Source: Bacillus mobilis
Lineage (GTDB): Bacteria > Bacillota > Bacilli > Bacillales > Bacillaceae_G
DNA: 64,000 bases
Direction: 5' to 3'
Assembly: GCF_001884045.1 (NCBI RefSeq)
Contig: NZ_MACF01000071.1
Location: 124,001 to 188,000, forward strand
Within the stretch, counting starts at the first letter, position 1. Every line of letters starts with the position of its first letter. The notes under the pieces were generated by a model. The model searched no databases. It worked only from the letters and a program-made list of their open reading frames with translations, and was not told where the DNA came from. Of this stretch, positions 42,661-49,930 are shown piece by piece. The translations under genes were made by a program, and so were the position numbers.

Positions 42661-42691
42661 AAAGAAAAGAAGCCTCGTGCTTCTTTTCTTT
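42661..42691. terminator. Terminator of the glycosyltransferase gene
   Basis: A 13-bp stem AAAGAAAAGAAGC / GCTTCTTTTCTTT with loop CTCGT begins 2 bases after the TAA and is followed by T residues. Confidence 0.9.
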
Positions 42692-42729
42692 TTTCATATG
42701 CTAAAATATGTATAAAAGGGGGAAATCAT

Positions 42730-43062
42730 ATGAAACATGCTCCACAAAAAACAAGCCAGTATTATGCAGTTATATTCACTTCTAATTTATCAAATGATAC
42801 GACAGATTATAGTAGCGTTGCTGACAAAATGGAGGAACTTGCAAAGCAGCAACCTGGATTTCTAGGTGTAGAAAGTGCAAGAGACCATTCAGGACTCGGT
42901 ATCACAATTTCTTATTGGGAGTCACTTGAGGCAATTGAAAATTGGAAACAAAACACCTTACATAAAGAAGCGAAAAAAAGAGGCCGTGAGCAATGGTATG
43001 AAAACTTCCATCTGCGTATATGCCGTGTTGAGAAAGAGTTTAAGTTTCATAGAGGTACATGA
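42730..43062 (+). CDS. Antibiotic biosynthesis monooxygenase (ABM) domain protein
   Basis: This 110-aa protein of the dimeric alpha+beta barrel class has YYAVIFTSNL (strand 1), MEELAKQQPGFLGVESARDH (helix and strand 2-3) and ITISYWESLEAIENWKQN (about 59-76). Related small ABM proteins include cofactor-independent monooxygenases and haem-degrading enzymes, but many have no known activity. GGGGGAAATCAT precedes the ATG. Its stop overlaps the first frame of the next gene, so they form an operon. Confidence 0.85.
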   Translation: MKHAPQKTSQYYAVIFTSNLSNDTTDYSSVADKMEELAKQQPGFLGVESARDHSGLGITISYWESLEAIENWKQNTLHKEAKKRGREQWYENFHLRICRVEKEFKFHRGT

Positions 43063-43067
43063 TAACT

Positions 43068-43658
43068 ATGAAGAAAAAATTAGCTCTCGTTGCTGTTCAT
43101 GAAATATATGGTGTGAACGACCATATGCATCACGTTACCCAACACTTCACTTCATCTCATATAGATGTATTCTGTCCTAACCTTCTACAATCTCAACATG
43201 CATTTCATTACAGTGATGAAGAAAAAGCATATCATTTTTTTATGAATCATATTGGATTTGATGATGGAAAAGAGAAAATTGAAGAATTTATTACTCGTCT
43301 TTCTAGTCGTTACACACATATTGGACTTATCGGCTTTAGTGTTGGTGCTACCATCTCATGGCTATGCAGTAACAATCCGAAAATAGATTTTATTATTGGA
43401 TGTTATGGTTCCCGTATACGTGACTATATTCATATAAAACCAACATGTGCTACCTTACTTATTTTCCCTGAAAAAGAAGCTAGTTTTTCAGTACCTTCTT
43501 TCATTCAAACATTGCAGCAACAAAACAATCCTTTACTTGAAATACAACAACTACACGGTGAACATGGATTTCTAAATCCGTACACTGAAAAATATAGCGA
43601 GAACTGTACAAAACAGGCATACACTATAATAGATTCATTTCTTGCAAAAACAATCTGA
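43068..43658 (+). CDS. Dienelactone hydrolase family protein
   Basis: This 196-aa alpha/beta hydrolase contains VAVHEIYGVNDHMHHV (the substrate-facing DLH N-motif), LIGFSVGATISWL (nucleophile elbow with serine rather than the usual cysteine of GYCLGG, about 98), and LHGEHGFLNPY (histidine). ATG at 43068 was chosen; the ATG at 43059 lies only 3 bases from AGAGG. It overlaps or adjoins the ABM gene and is followed by a small membrane protein gene 14 bp on, so the three are probably co-transcribed. Substrate unknown. Confidence 0.82.
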   Translation: MKKKLALVAVHEIYGVNDHMHHVTQHFTSSHIDVFCPNLLQSQHAFHYSDEEKAYHFFMNHIGFDDGKEKIEEFITRLSSRYTHIGLIGFSVGATISWLCSNNPKIDFIIGCYGSRIRDYIHIKPTCATLLIFPEKEASFSVPSFIQTLQQQNNPLLEIQQLHGEHGFLNPYTEKYSENCTKQAYTIIDSFLAKTI

Positions 43659-43672
43659 TAAAGGAGATGTAA

Positions 43673-44032
43673 ATGACACTTACATTACTCTTATTTCTTT
43701 TCATATTCATTGCCTTTTTCGCAGCGCTAACTATCATTTTTATAACCGTAAAAAAAGGGGAGTTTTTCAAACGCCCCCACTTACAATCTATTATCGTTTG
43801 CATTTTATTTTTTACAAATTGGATCTTATATGTAACAACTTTTTATACGTTACTTCCTGAGAAAGTTAGCGAATTCATATTCCTGCCCATATGGTTTTTT
43901 CTTTGTATTTTAGGATTTATCGTTTTCTGGCGCGAATGGAGAAACAATCGTGTGTTCTCCATATGTATCGGTTTTCTTTCTTTTATTAGTTTTCTATTTG
44001 GGTTATTGTTGTTAGTTCTTTCGGGGATGTAA
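43673..44032 (+). CDS. Hypothetical membrane protein (119 aa)
   Basis: This small integral membrane protein has four predicted helices (about 2-22, 37-56, 68-85 and 94-118), joined by short loops with basic residues (VKKGEFFKRPH, WREWRNNRV). AAAGGAGATGTAA precedes the ATG. It follows the dienelactone hydrolase gene by 14 bp and ends in a hairpin at 44038-44072. No family is recognised. Confidence 0.7.
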   Translation: MTLTLLLFLFIFIAFFAALTIIFITVKKGEFFKRPHLQSIIVCILFFTNWILYVTTFYTLLPEKVSEFIFLPIWFFLCILGFIVFWREWRNNRVFSICIGFLSFISFLFGLLLLVLSGM

Positions 44033-44037
44033 TAGAA

Positions 44038-44072
44038 AAGGAAGAAAAGCCAACAATCAACTTTTCTTCCTT
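44038..44072. terminator. Terminator between two small convergent membrane genes
   Basis: The stem GGAAGAAAAG / CTTTTCTTCC begins just after the plus-strand stop and includes the stop codon (44057-44059) of the minus-strand small gene in its loop. It thus serves both. Confidence 0.7.
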
Positions 44073-44227
44073 CTATGTTTACCTTTAGTTTTCACTGTCA
44101 CTGATTCACAAGGTGTGTAATATATTTGAGGTGTCGCCTTATCAACAAACATCATAAACGTAATGAAGCCGATAATAAAGAAAATAAACAGCGTTAACAA
44201 AATTGCTCCTATCGTTAAAAGTATCAT
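44057..44227 (-). CDS. Small membrane protein with basic tail (56 aa)
   Basis: A 56-aa frame runs from ATG at 44227 to TGA at 44057. MILLTIGAILLTLFIFFIIG and FITFMMFV form one long membrane helix, followed by DKATPQIYYTPCESVTVKTK and a strongly basic end GKHRRKKS, predicted inside the cell. GGGGTGGTGTT precedes the ATG. Its stop lies inside the loop of the shared terminator. No function is known. Confidence 0.6.
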   Translation of the reverse strand: MILLTIGAILLTLFIFFIIGFITFMMFVDKATPQIYYTPCESVTVKTKGKHRRKKS

Positions 44228-44289
44228 AACACCACCCCTATATCGTTCATGTTATTACACTTTTCGCTATTATATGAGCGTAATCCTTT

Positions 44290-44601
44290 TTAGAAAAAGA
44301 AACGTAACAAAATAATCACAATCACTCCGATTAATACTGTACCTAATAAACTACGAGTATATATCGCTACAAGAAATGTTGGGATTGCTGCGATAAGATA
44401 ATCCCACTGCATCGTCTCATGCATAAATAATACTTGTGCTAAAAGTGCTGCTAATATCGCAATTGGTATGTAATTTAACCATTTTAAACCCCAGTCTGGA
44501 ATTTGTAGTTTGCTAAATACGAGTAGAGGTAAAATACGTGGCACGAGTGTGACAGCTCCAGCTGCTAGTAAAAGTAATAGTACGTCCAATCTCATTTCCA
44601 T
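44290..44601 (-). CDS. azlD: AzlD family, branched-chain amino acid export subunit
   Basis: This 103-aa membrane protein has four helices and the typical AzlD start RLDVLLLLLAAGAVTLVPRI LPLL. With AzlC it forms an exporter of branched-chain amino acids and their analogues (azaleucine resistance in B. subtilis). Its start overlaps the end of azlC by 10 bases, so the two are translationally coupled. No terminator hairpin is clear downstream before the small gene. Confidence 0.88.
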   Translation of the reverse strand: MEMRLDVLLLLLAAGAVTLVPRILPLLVFSKLQIPDWGLKWLNYIPIAILAALLAQVLFMHETMQWDYLIAAIPTFLVAIYTRSLLGTVLIGVIVIILLRFFF

Positions 44602-45317
44602 TTTTCAATCACAACTCCAATCGTCGCCGCTAGTAATGTTGCGATAATAACCGCTATACTATCTGGCATAAATAAGTGTGAAACGTATGCAATCATAATC
44701 GCTACAATTGCAACAGTAAGATGAATTGCTAGTTTCGGTTTACTACTTATGAGCTGCAGGACAAATAACCCGATAAACATTGCTGGTAATGCATAATCCA
44801 TCCCGTACGTATGCGGATCGGGTATCCACTCACCAAACAACCCGCCAATAATAGTAGCAAGAATCCAATTTAAATACGCTGTGACATTTAACCCCATCAT
44901 CCACCTGTCACCTACATATCCTTTTTGCGCTGCATGCTGCACTGCAACCCCGAACGTTTCATCTGTAATTTGAGAACCGATCATTACGTTTTTTAATAGT
45001 GGCAGTTTCGTAAAGTACGGCGCGAGCGCAGCACTCATTAGAAGGTGGCGTAAATTAACAAAAAAGACGGTAAAAATGATTGCTGAAGCAGGAGCACCCG
45101 CTGCATACATACCAGCTAATATAAATTGGGCAGAACCTGCATAAATTAAAGTGGACATAAACGCAATTTCAATGATGGAGAAACCTGCTGTTTTTGCAAT
45201 TACACCAGCTGCTATACCGATGCTCAAATAACCAAATACAGTCGGTAAACAATCTTTTACTCCTTGCTGAAATGTATCATCGCTCTGCAAAGCTACATGT
45301 GCCTGAGCTTTACTCAT
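44592..45317 (-). CDS. azlC: AzlC family branched-chain amino acid exporter subunit
   Basis: This 241-aa membrane protein has AzlC family sequence: GVKDCLPTVFGYLSIGIAAG (about 19-38), MSTLIYAGSAQFILAGMYAA (about 55-74) and VNLRHLLMSAALAPYF (about 87-102). It works with AzlD. ATG at 45317 was chosen because GGAGG lies 9 bases upstream; the ATG 9 bases earlier touches that site. The upstream TrmB-type gene overlaps by a few bases, so all three are one operon. Confidence 0.9.
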   Translation of the reverse strand: MSKAQAHVALQSDDTFQQGVKDCLPTVFGYLSIGIAAGVIAKTAGFSIIEIAFMSTLIYAGSAQFILAGMYAAGAPASAIIFTVFFVNLRHLLMSAALAPYFTKLPLLKNVMIGSQITDETFGVAVQHAAQKGYVGDRWMMGLNVTAYLNWILATIIGGLFGEWIPDPHTYGMDYALPAMFIGLFVLQLISSKPKLAIHLTVAIVAIMIAYVSHLFMPDSIAVIIATLLAATIGVVIEKWK

Positions 45318-46146
45318 CCGTATCATCCTCCATTCCCTTCATCGTTCGTTTTCCTGTTACGACATGAACTAAATCTATATTTTCACGCCATAACGTATCT
45401 AACTTATCCGCTCCGAATTCCTTCGTGATTTCTTCAATCATAATATCGTGCCGCACGTACTCTGTAGCAACGAGAACTAGTGCTGGGTCATGAGTTGTAA
45501 CGGCCCATGAAGTACTATCATTTGAGAAGTTCGCAATTAATACTTCCTCTCCATCACGAGCAATAACAGTTAAATGACCACCCATTCTCTTTTCAACAAC
45601 ATGGGGCATCATATAATTATGGTGAAACGTTGCGCCTATTTTTGTATGGGGAGCACCAAATAAGATTGAAAATATATGTACGCCTTCCTCTTCCTTTTGA
45701 TGAATATATGGTTCAATTTCATGCACTTGATCTTCCCATACAGAAATCCATAACTCTTCCTTCGCTCTATTAATTATATTGCATATTTCTTTTACAACAC
45801 GATCATTTGAACGAATATGCGAAATTACATCTATTTGTCGCTCTTGTTCTAAACCATTTAATTTCTGGTCTAAAAATTCAAAGGACTTTTCAAAATCTTT
45901 TCGCATTCGATTCATTAACTCCGTAGCTGGTACTGGTACATATTTTACTGGTTCAGTAGGAACGATATGCACTGCTCCTTTATCCATCAATTTACCGAGT
46001 ACTTCATAAATCATCGAACGAGGTACCCCTGTTTGCTTACTCACTTCATACCCTGTTACTGGGGAATGTTTTAGTAGTCCAATATACGCTTTACATTCAT
46101 ACTGGGAAAAACCTAACTTTTGTAATTCCTTTATAATTTCATCCAT
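45310..46146 (-). CDS. TrmB-family transcriptional regulator
   Basis: This 278-aa regulator has an N-terminal winged helix (LGFSQYECKAYIGLLKHSPV, then QTGVPRSMIYEVLGKLMDK, about 11-57), a coiled dimer region and a C-terminal phospholipase-D-like domain without catalytic HKD (about 110-250). In this class the C-terminal part binds a sugar or other effector. It precedes azlCD with overlapping frames, so control of amino acid export is likely. ATG at 46146 lies 7 bases behind GAGGG. Upstream runs a 135-bp spacer with no operator evident by eye. Confidence 0.88.
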   Translation of the reverse strand: MDEIIKELQKLGFSQYECKAYIGLLKHSPVTGYEVSKQTGVPRSMIYEVLGKLMDKGAVHIVPTEPVKYVPVPATELMNRMRKDFEKSFEFLDQKLNGLEQERQIDVISHIRSNDRVVKEICNIINRAKEELWISVWEDQVHEIEPYIHQKEEEGVHIFSILFGAPHTKIGATFHHNYMMPHVVEKRMGGHLTVIARDGEEVLIANFSNDSTSWAVTTHDPALVLVATEYVRHDIMIEEITKEFGADKLDTLWRENIDLVHVVTGKRTMKGMEDDTDE

Positions 46147-46280
46147 CAACAATCCCTCACATTCTATATAACTCTCATCTCAAAACGATACATATATATT
46201 AGTAGTTATTAGTATACCTACTAATATAAAAAAACAGATCCGCAAAGTCAATTGATAATTCTGAAATTTTAACAAAAAAT

Positions 46281-46307
46281 AAAAAGCCTTCTTATGAAAG
46301 GCTTTTT
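46281..46307. terminator. Terminator of the LLM monooxygenase gene
   Basis: The stem AAAAAGCCTT / AAGGCTTTTT with a 7-nt loop follows the monooxygenase gene on the minus strand. Confidence 0.85.
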
Positions 46308-46323
46308 ATACGTAATCTTTCTG

Positions 46324-47622
46324 TTATTTTAACTGCAAAGGTTTTGATAACTTTCCCCCTAAATGCTCCCGTAAAGTAGAACCTGTATATTCATCTCTAA
46401 ATACACCGGCCTTCACGAATAAAGGAATAACTTCACTAAAGAATAGATCTAGTGACTTTGGAGGTCCTCCTGGGATAGCAATAAATCCATCTAACGCTCC
46501 TGCCTCAAGCCTATCCATAATTTGTTTCGCAACGTCTTGCGCTGTACCAACCGCAACCCAATGAGCCGATCCAACAACTTCTGGTCGTTCTAGTATTTGT
46601 TCAACAGTTGGTTCATTTTTAATAATGTAGTGCCGTAATAATTCAGCGTGTGTTTTACTACGAACAGTTTGATTACGACTTGGCAACATTTCTTCCGTAA
46701 TCTTGCTTTCTAGCGGAATTTCTCTCGCGTCTAATCCGAGAACCATTTCGAGTAACGCATATCTCTTTTCTTTTGTGAGATGTTGATGTGCTTGCCTATG
46801 CATCTCTAACGCTTCTTCATATGTATCACCGATAAAGAAATATAATCCCGGTAATACGCGTATATCATCTTGGTTACGGCCATGCTGTTCTGCTCTTCTT
46901 CTTAAATCTTGACACAATTCCATTCCTGACTCTACATCTGGCGTTGCAGCAAAAATTGCATCCGCAACAGAAGCAGCGAAATTCCGCCCTGACTCTGAAG
47001 CACCAGCTTGAAATAATGGTATTTCCCCTGAAATATGCTGCGGAATATTAAGAGGACCTCTCACCTTAAAGTATTCACCATTATGCTCAATAGGCTTTAC
47101 CATCTCTCTAATCACATCAGGATTATCTACCTTCAATACTTCATTAGGGTGACTTCTCCAAAGCTTTCTTACTAACGCTGTACATTCCGCCGCTTTCGCG
47201 TATCGCTGCTCTGATGATGGCATTCCTTCCTCACCAAAGTTTTCAGCACCGTCAATGGATGTGACAATATTCCATCCTACTCGGCCGTTACTAATCCAGT
47301 GTAAAGATTGTAATTGCCTCGCTAATATATACGGTGGATAAAACGAAGTTGAAGCAGTCGTAACGACTCCAATTTTTTCTGTTGCATACGCAATAGCAGT
47401 AAACAGTAACGTCGGATCTAAAATGACATTTCCCTTATTACGAGCAATTAAATCTGGGTGCGCCACTAAATAATCTGCTTTAAAAACAAAATCTAACTTC
47501 GATTTTTCTGCCTGTTTCGCTAACTCTACTTGCTCATCAATTCCCGAATTAAACTCACTCTCTTGCTCTTTCTTTCTAGAAATTAAACATAATCCAATGC
47601 AAAGTTGTTTTTTTGTAGACAT
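46324..47622 (-). CDS. LLM-class flavin monooxygenase (NtaA/SnaA/DszA family)
   Basis: This 432-aa TIM-barrel FMN-dependent enzyme belongs to the NtaA/SnaA/DszA group. Visible are EKIGVVTTASTSFYPPYILAR (about 88-108), LHWISNGRVGWNIVTSIDG (about 113-131), PLFQAGASESGRNFAASVAD (about 205-224) and PGGPPKSLDLFFSEVIP. Substrates of the group are aminopolycarboxylates, dibenzothiophene sulfone or alkyl-sulfur compounds, and it needs a flavin reductase partner not found nearby. ATG at 47622 follows GGGG by 9 bases. A perfect Fur box lies about 90 bases upstream, so iron limitation probably induces it. Confidence 0.9.
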   Translation of the reverse strand: MSTKKQLCIGLCLISRKKEQESEFNSGIDEQVELAKQAEKSKLDFVFKADYLVAHPDLIARNKGNVILDPTLLFTAIAYATEKIGVVTTASTSFYPPYILARQLQSLHWISNGRVGWNIVTSIDGAENFGEEGMPSSEQRYAKAAECTALVRKLWRSHPNEVLKVDNPDVIREMVKPIEHNGEYFKVRGPLNIPQHISGEIPLFQAGASESGRNFAASVADAIFAATPDVESGMELCQDLRRRAEQHGRNQDDIRVLPGLYFFIGDTYEEALEMHRQAHQHLTKEKRYALLEMVLGLDAREIPLESKITEEMLPSRNQTVRSKTHAELLRHYIIKNEPTVEQILERPEVVGSAHWVAVGTAQDVAKQIMDRLEAGALDGFIAIPGGPPKSLDLFFSEVIPLFVKAGVFRDEYTGSTLREHLGGKLSKPLQLK

Positions 47623-47713
47623 ACACACCATCCCCTTGTTTTTAATTTACCTAGTTAAACAATGTTGCTGTCATTATGAAACTCCATTCTTATGAAAATA
47701 GATGAAATGATAT

Positions 47714-47728
47714 TGATAATCATTATCA
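47714..47728. promoter_or_regulatory. Perfect Fur box upstream of the LLM monooxygenase
   Basis: TGATAATCATTATCA matches the 7-1-7 Fur consensus at every position. The longer 19-mer GATATTGATAATCATTATC differs from the classical box at one base. The only gene reading away from it is the LLM monooxygenase; to the right is the end of the flagellar operon. Confidence 0.92.
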
Positions 47729-47759
47729 TTTTATGATGTAACTGAAATAAAAGCAATAA

Positions 47760-47790
47760 TAAAAAAAGACTTCCACTATGGGAAGTCTCC
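47760..47790 (-). terminator. Terminator of the flagellar operon
   Basis: On the minus strand, GGAGACTTCC CATAGT GGAAGTCT is followed by T residues (stem AGACTTCC/GGAAGTCT). It follows the last gene, flgG-like, at once. Confidence 0.85.
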
Positions 47791-48563
47791 TATCTCAATA
47801 TTTCATTCGCTTCTTTTTCATAAATTTTATCAAATGAAGTCATAACACGTTGTGATGCTGAAATCATTTTTTGATCCGTCATAAGATCAGCCATCTCTTT
47901 CGTCATATCTACATTTGAATTTTCTAGCATATGGTTTTTTACTAATCCTGTTCCATTCGGTAAATCAGCAATGTTCCCTTCTGCTAGTGCAAAGCTTTTG
48001 TTCTCTCTTTGCATTAGACGGGCATTCGTTTCTGTGTCTACTGTCTTCGTTTGCAAGCGGGCAATATTATTTTGTGTCACTTCATCATATAATGTACCAT
48101 CTGCTTGTACAGCGACCTTTGCTCCTTCTGGAATACGAATACGTTCATTATTCTCTCCCATTACAAAAGCACCTGAAGATGTTTGTAAATAACGATCACT
48201 ATTTAATGTAAAACTACCGTCTCTCGTCAAAAACGTTTCATCATTTTTAGATGTCACGAAAAATGATGATGTGCCGGCCGCACCGTCATCTAAAAAGAAA
48301 TCTGTAGCACTATTTGTCATTTGTATATTTCCTTGTACTAAGTTCACATGCGTTGCGGCTGGTACTACAGCGTAATCAGTCGAACCAATATTTGTCACAG
48401 CCCCATCTCCGCGGCGATATGTGTCTTGTACATCAAATACTTTAGAAGTCATATTTTCTGCTTTAAATCCTGTCGTTTGAGCATTTGCAACGTTATTCGA
48501 ATGAACATTAATACGCTGCATGTAATTCATCATACCCATAGAACCTATATAAAGACCGTTCAT
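47790..48563 (-). CDS. flgG: Flagellar hook-basal body protein (FlgG/FlhO type)
   Basis: This 257-aa rod protein has the N-terminal hallmark MNGLYIGSMGMMNYMQRINV and NVANAQTTGFKAENM (about 24-38, the NxANxxTxGFK motif), a middle D1 domain, and the C-terminal coiled part (LENSNVDMTKEMADLMTDQK, then MISASQRVMTSFDKIYEKE). It is exported by the flagellar type III system and forms the distal rod. It is the last gene of the operon and directly follows flhF. FlgF/FlgG paralogs (FlhO/FlhP in B. subtilis) cannot be told apart by eye. Confidence 0.85.
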   Translation of the reverse strand: MNGLYIGSMGMMNYMQRINVHSNNVANAQTTGFKAENMTSKVFDVQDTYRRGDGAVTNIGSTDYAVVPAATHVNLVQGNIQMTNSATDFFLDDGAAGTSSFFVTSKNDETFLTRDGSFTLNSDRYLQTSSGAFVMGENNERIRIPEGAKVAVQADGTLYDEVTQNNIARLQTKTVDTETNARLMQRENKSFALAEGNIADLPNGTGLVKNHMLENSNVDMTKEMADLMTDQKMISASQRVMTSFDKIYEKEANEILR

Positions 48564-48605
48564 ACTCGTTTGAATAAGGCAGTTGCCTTATCCTTCACCT
48601 CTTTT

Positions 48606-49916
48606 CTATGATGTTTGCAACATTTGTTTCGCTAAATGTTCAGCTGTAGCGATATGTATATGTTGCTTCACGTCTTGTCCGTCTGTCATTAATACAATTG
48701 GAGCTGATGATACTGCTGGAATTTTCAACAATTCACCACTACTAGCTGTTTCATCAAATTTCGTAAATACGATACCATCAATATGAATATCTTTAAAATT
48801 CGTAATGATTTCAATCATGTCTTTACTTTTCATCGACGCTGATAACGTTAAACAAATATAATCTGGCTCTACTTGTCCCATCGTTTCAATCATCTCTTCC
48901 ACTGTTTCTGACGCACGATAATTTTTTCCGGCTGTATCAATTAAAATATAATCGACGCACGCTTCTTCTTTAAAATACGTAAGCGCCCTTGTCATTGCAG
49001 CTTCATCACGTACAGCGATTACTTCAAATCCCATTGTTTTTACGTAATCTTGCAGCTGTTGTACTGTTCCAATGCGTGAATGGTCTGTCGTAATAAAACC
49101 AACCGTTTTTTTCTTACCGTGAAACTGCCATGCCATTTTCGCAAGTGTCGTCGTTTTTCCAACTCCAGTTGGACCGATTAATGCAATTGTTTGTACTTCT
49201 TTTTCAAATACGTTTTCTGTGTTGAAATGAGATCTCATATCTTCTAATATATATCCGATCACTTCTTCTTCTGTAATCATCGTCGCATTCTCAAACTTCA
49301 CTTTTAACTTTTCAGCATATGCATGAATGAAGTATTGTTCTACATCATTTTGTTCTAGCATGCGAATTACTTTTTGAATAATAAACGGTACAGATTCGTG
49401 CTTTTCTTTCTTTACAACCACTTCTTCTTTCTTGACAGGAACGACTTTTTTCACAGGTTTTTGCTTTTTCGTTACTTTCGTTTCTTCCGTCTGTTTCACA
49501 ACGACGATACCTTTTTCAAACAACTTTAATAGTTTCTCTTTCTTTCTTGTCCATTCTTCACTATTTCCTGTTTGCATCGCCGCATATGACATAGAAGTCG
49601 TCACGTTTTCTAAATTGTGCAGTACCGATTGAATTCCGTTCGACTTCACAATTTGTTCTGAAGGATCATTCACAACTTCCATTAATTTTTCATGAAATTG
49701 AGCCGTGCCTTCATTCACTTCCTCTTGTTTATCCTCTGGAAAAGCAACTAACATTTCATAATTCTTTTTCCAAAAAAACGGGATATTTCGTTTTACACTT
49801 TCATCGACAACGTAATAATAATCTGTACCATATTGGTCAAATAACTTTCGATACAATTCATTTTTCGAAGCTGCTTTTATTCGCATTAATGCTTCTTTCT
49901 TTTCTGTATTTTCCAT
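48606..49916 (-). CDS. flhF: Flagellar biosynthesis GTPase FlhF (SRP-like)
   Basis: This 436-aa SRP-family GTPase has a long N-terminal basic region (about 1-190, VTKKQKPVKKVVPVKKEE) and an N-G domain. G1 is LIGPTGVGKTTTLAKMA (about 248-264), then TTDHSRIGTVQQLQDY (G2 region), DYILIDTAGKNYRAS (G3) and VFTKFDETASSGELL (G4, TKFD). FlhF places new flagella. In most firmicutes its partner FlhG follows; here the next gene is flgG-like and no flhG is seen. The small gap to flhA (14 bp) shows one operon. Confidence 0.95.
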   Translation of the reverse strand: MENTEKKEALMRIKAASKNELYRKLFDQYGTDYYYVVDESVKRNIPFFWKKNYEMLVAFPEDKQEEVNEGTAQFHEKLMEVVNDPSEQIVKSNGIQSVLHNLENVTTSMSYAAMQTGNSEEWTRKKEKLLKLFEKGIVVVKQTEETKVTKKQKPVKKVVPVKKEEVVVKKEKHESVPFIIQKVIRMLEQNDVEQYFIHAYAEKLKVKFENATMITEEEVIGYILEDMRSHFNTENVFEKEVQTIALIGPTGVGKTTTLAKMAWQFHGKKKTVGFITTDHSRIGTVQQLQDYVKTMGFEVIAVRDEAAMTRALTYFKEEACVDYILIDTAGKNYRASETVEEMIETMGQVEPDYICLTLSASMKSKDMIEIITNFKDIHIDGIVFTKFDETASSGELLKIPAVSSAPIVLMTDGQDVKQHIHIATAEHLAKQMLQTS

Positions 49917-49930
49917 TACTTCACCCCCTA

